From Deltaproteobacteria bacterium (lineage in GTDB: Bacteria > Desulfobacterota > Desulfuromonadia > Geobacterales > Geobacteraceae): a DNA stretch of 35,492 bases. A program made the translations under genes and the position numbers. Of the stretch, positions 35,367 to 35,492 are shown one piece after another (the stretch's first letter is position 1; each line of letters begins with the position of its first letter). Where the stretch lies: the NCBI GenBank assembly GCA_021847245.1, contig JAJZUC010000025.1:1-35492 (forward strand), given 5' to 3'. The notes under the pieces are model-generated. The model was not told where the DNA came from, did not search any database, and saw only the letters and a program-made list of their open reading frames with translations.

Positions 35367-35492
35367 TGCGCAATCCGATTTTTCTGGACAGGGTTTCCGG
35401 TTTTGACTGGACAATGATTCCGATTTTATCTGGACAGTCGTTTTCCCTGTTTCTTCCTGCCGTAGTTGCGTGTTGAAGGTGTCCAGTTCACT
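35367..35492. mobile_element. Terminus of an insertion sequence (IS21-like?), right copy
   Basis: This is the exact reverse complement of 1-126, with the same three ~23-bp repeats. It starts TGCGCAATCCG directly against the IS630 transposase coding sequence. Since both window ends stop at the same internal point of the element, they may be assembly break points at a multi-copy IS. Confidence 0.7.

Overview
The window looks like accessory chromosomal DNA from an anaerobic, respiring deltaproteobacterium of the Geobacter type (order Geobacterales). The reasons are: a membrane heme/Fe-S oxidoreductase of the EtfAB:menaquinone oxidoreductase (EMO) type beside an acyl-CoA dehydrogenase; Liv-type ABC uptake genes controlled by an IclR regulator; envelope lipoproteins with Gly/Ser-rich N-termini; and mostly GC-rich coding sequence interrupted by a more AT-rich envelope block at about 1-9.6 kb. 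This assignment is inference from gene content; there is no rRNA or other marker gene.

Layout. (1) 1-126 and 35367-35492 are perfect inverted copies of one mobile-element terminus carrying three roughly 23-bp transposase-site-like repeats. On the left it cuts an HTH gene and on the right it cuts an IS630-family transposase gene. (2) 127-988 and 10634-11595 are two diverged copies of the same odd unit: an HTH gene back-to-back with a headless comM/yifB C-terminal fragment. (3) 1010-9307, all minus strand, holds envelope genes: a SYLF-domain protein, two lipoproteins, a FadL/OmpP1-like outer-membrane protein and a large repeat protein broken by a 4-bp tandem duplication. (4) 9636-10274 is a LuxR-type regulator with a degenerate receiver, followed by palindrome-rich DNA. 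(5) 11672-13175 holds remnants: a winged-helix-like fragment and a threonine dehydratase with one in-frame TAA. (6) 13325-34429 is a catabolic locus.

The catabolic locus has four transcription units leaving two divergent control regions. From 20364-20786: iclR-acyl-CoA dehydrogenase-livJHMGF-thioesterase leftward, and EMO-universal stress protein-(truncated AEC carrier)-ilvA rightward. From 29498-29953: livJ2-MFS-MFS leftward, and thiolase-NMO-like-sucC-sucD rightward, ending at a strong terminator. The two control regions have the same architecture: the rightward promoters are both TTTACA-N17-TATTCT followed by an ATTTTGCNNNGCAAAAT palindrome, and the leftward promoters both place a CAAAC-N3-GTTTG palindrome exactly 5 bp after the -10. 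This implies one regulon, most simply controlled by the IclR protein.

Together the genes suggest uptake of an organic acid or amino-acid-like substrate by a Liv transporter with two alternative binding proteins, dehydrogenation of its CoA thioester with electrons passed to menaquinone, thiolytic cleavage, and a succinyl-CoA synthetase step that either recovers ATP or activates the substrate. A dedicated monocarboxylate CoA ligase, an enoyl-CoA hydratase, a 3-hydroxyacyl-CoA dehydrogenase and EtfAB are absent from the window. The substrate cannot be named from sequence alone. At least seven genes are broken, so the region is both recombining and decaying.
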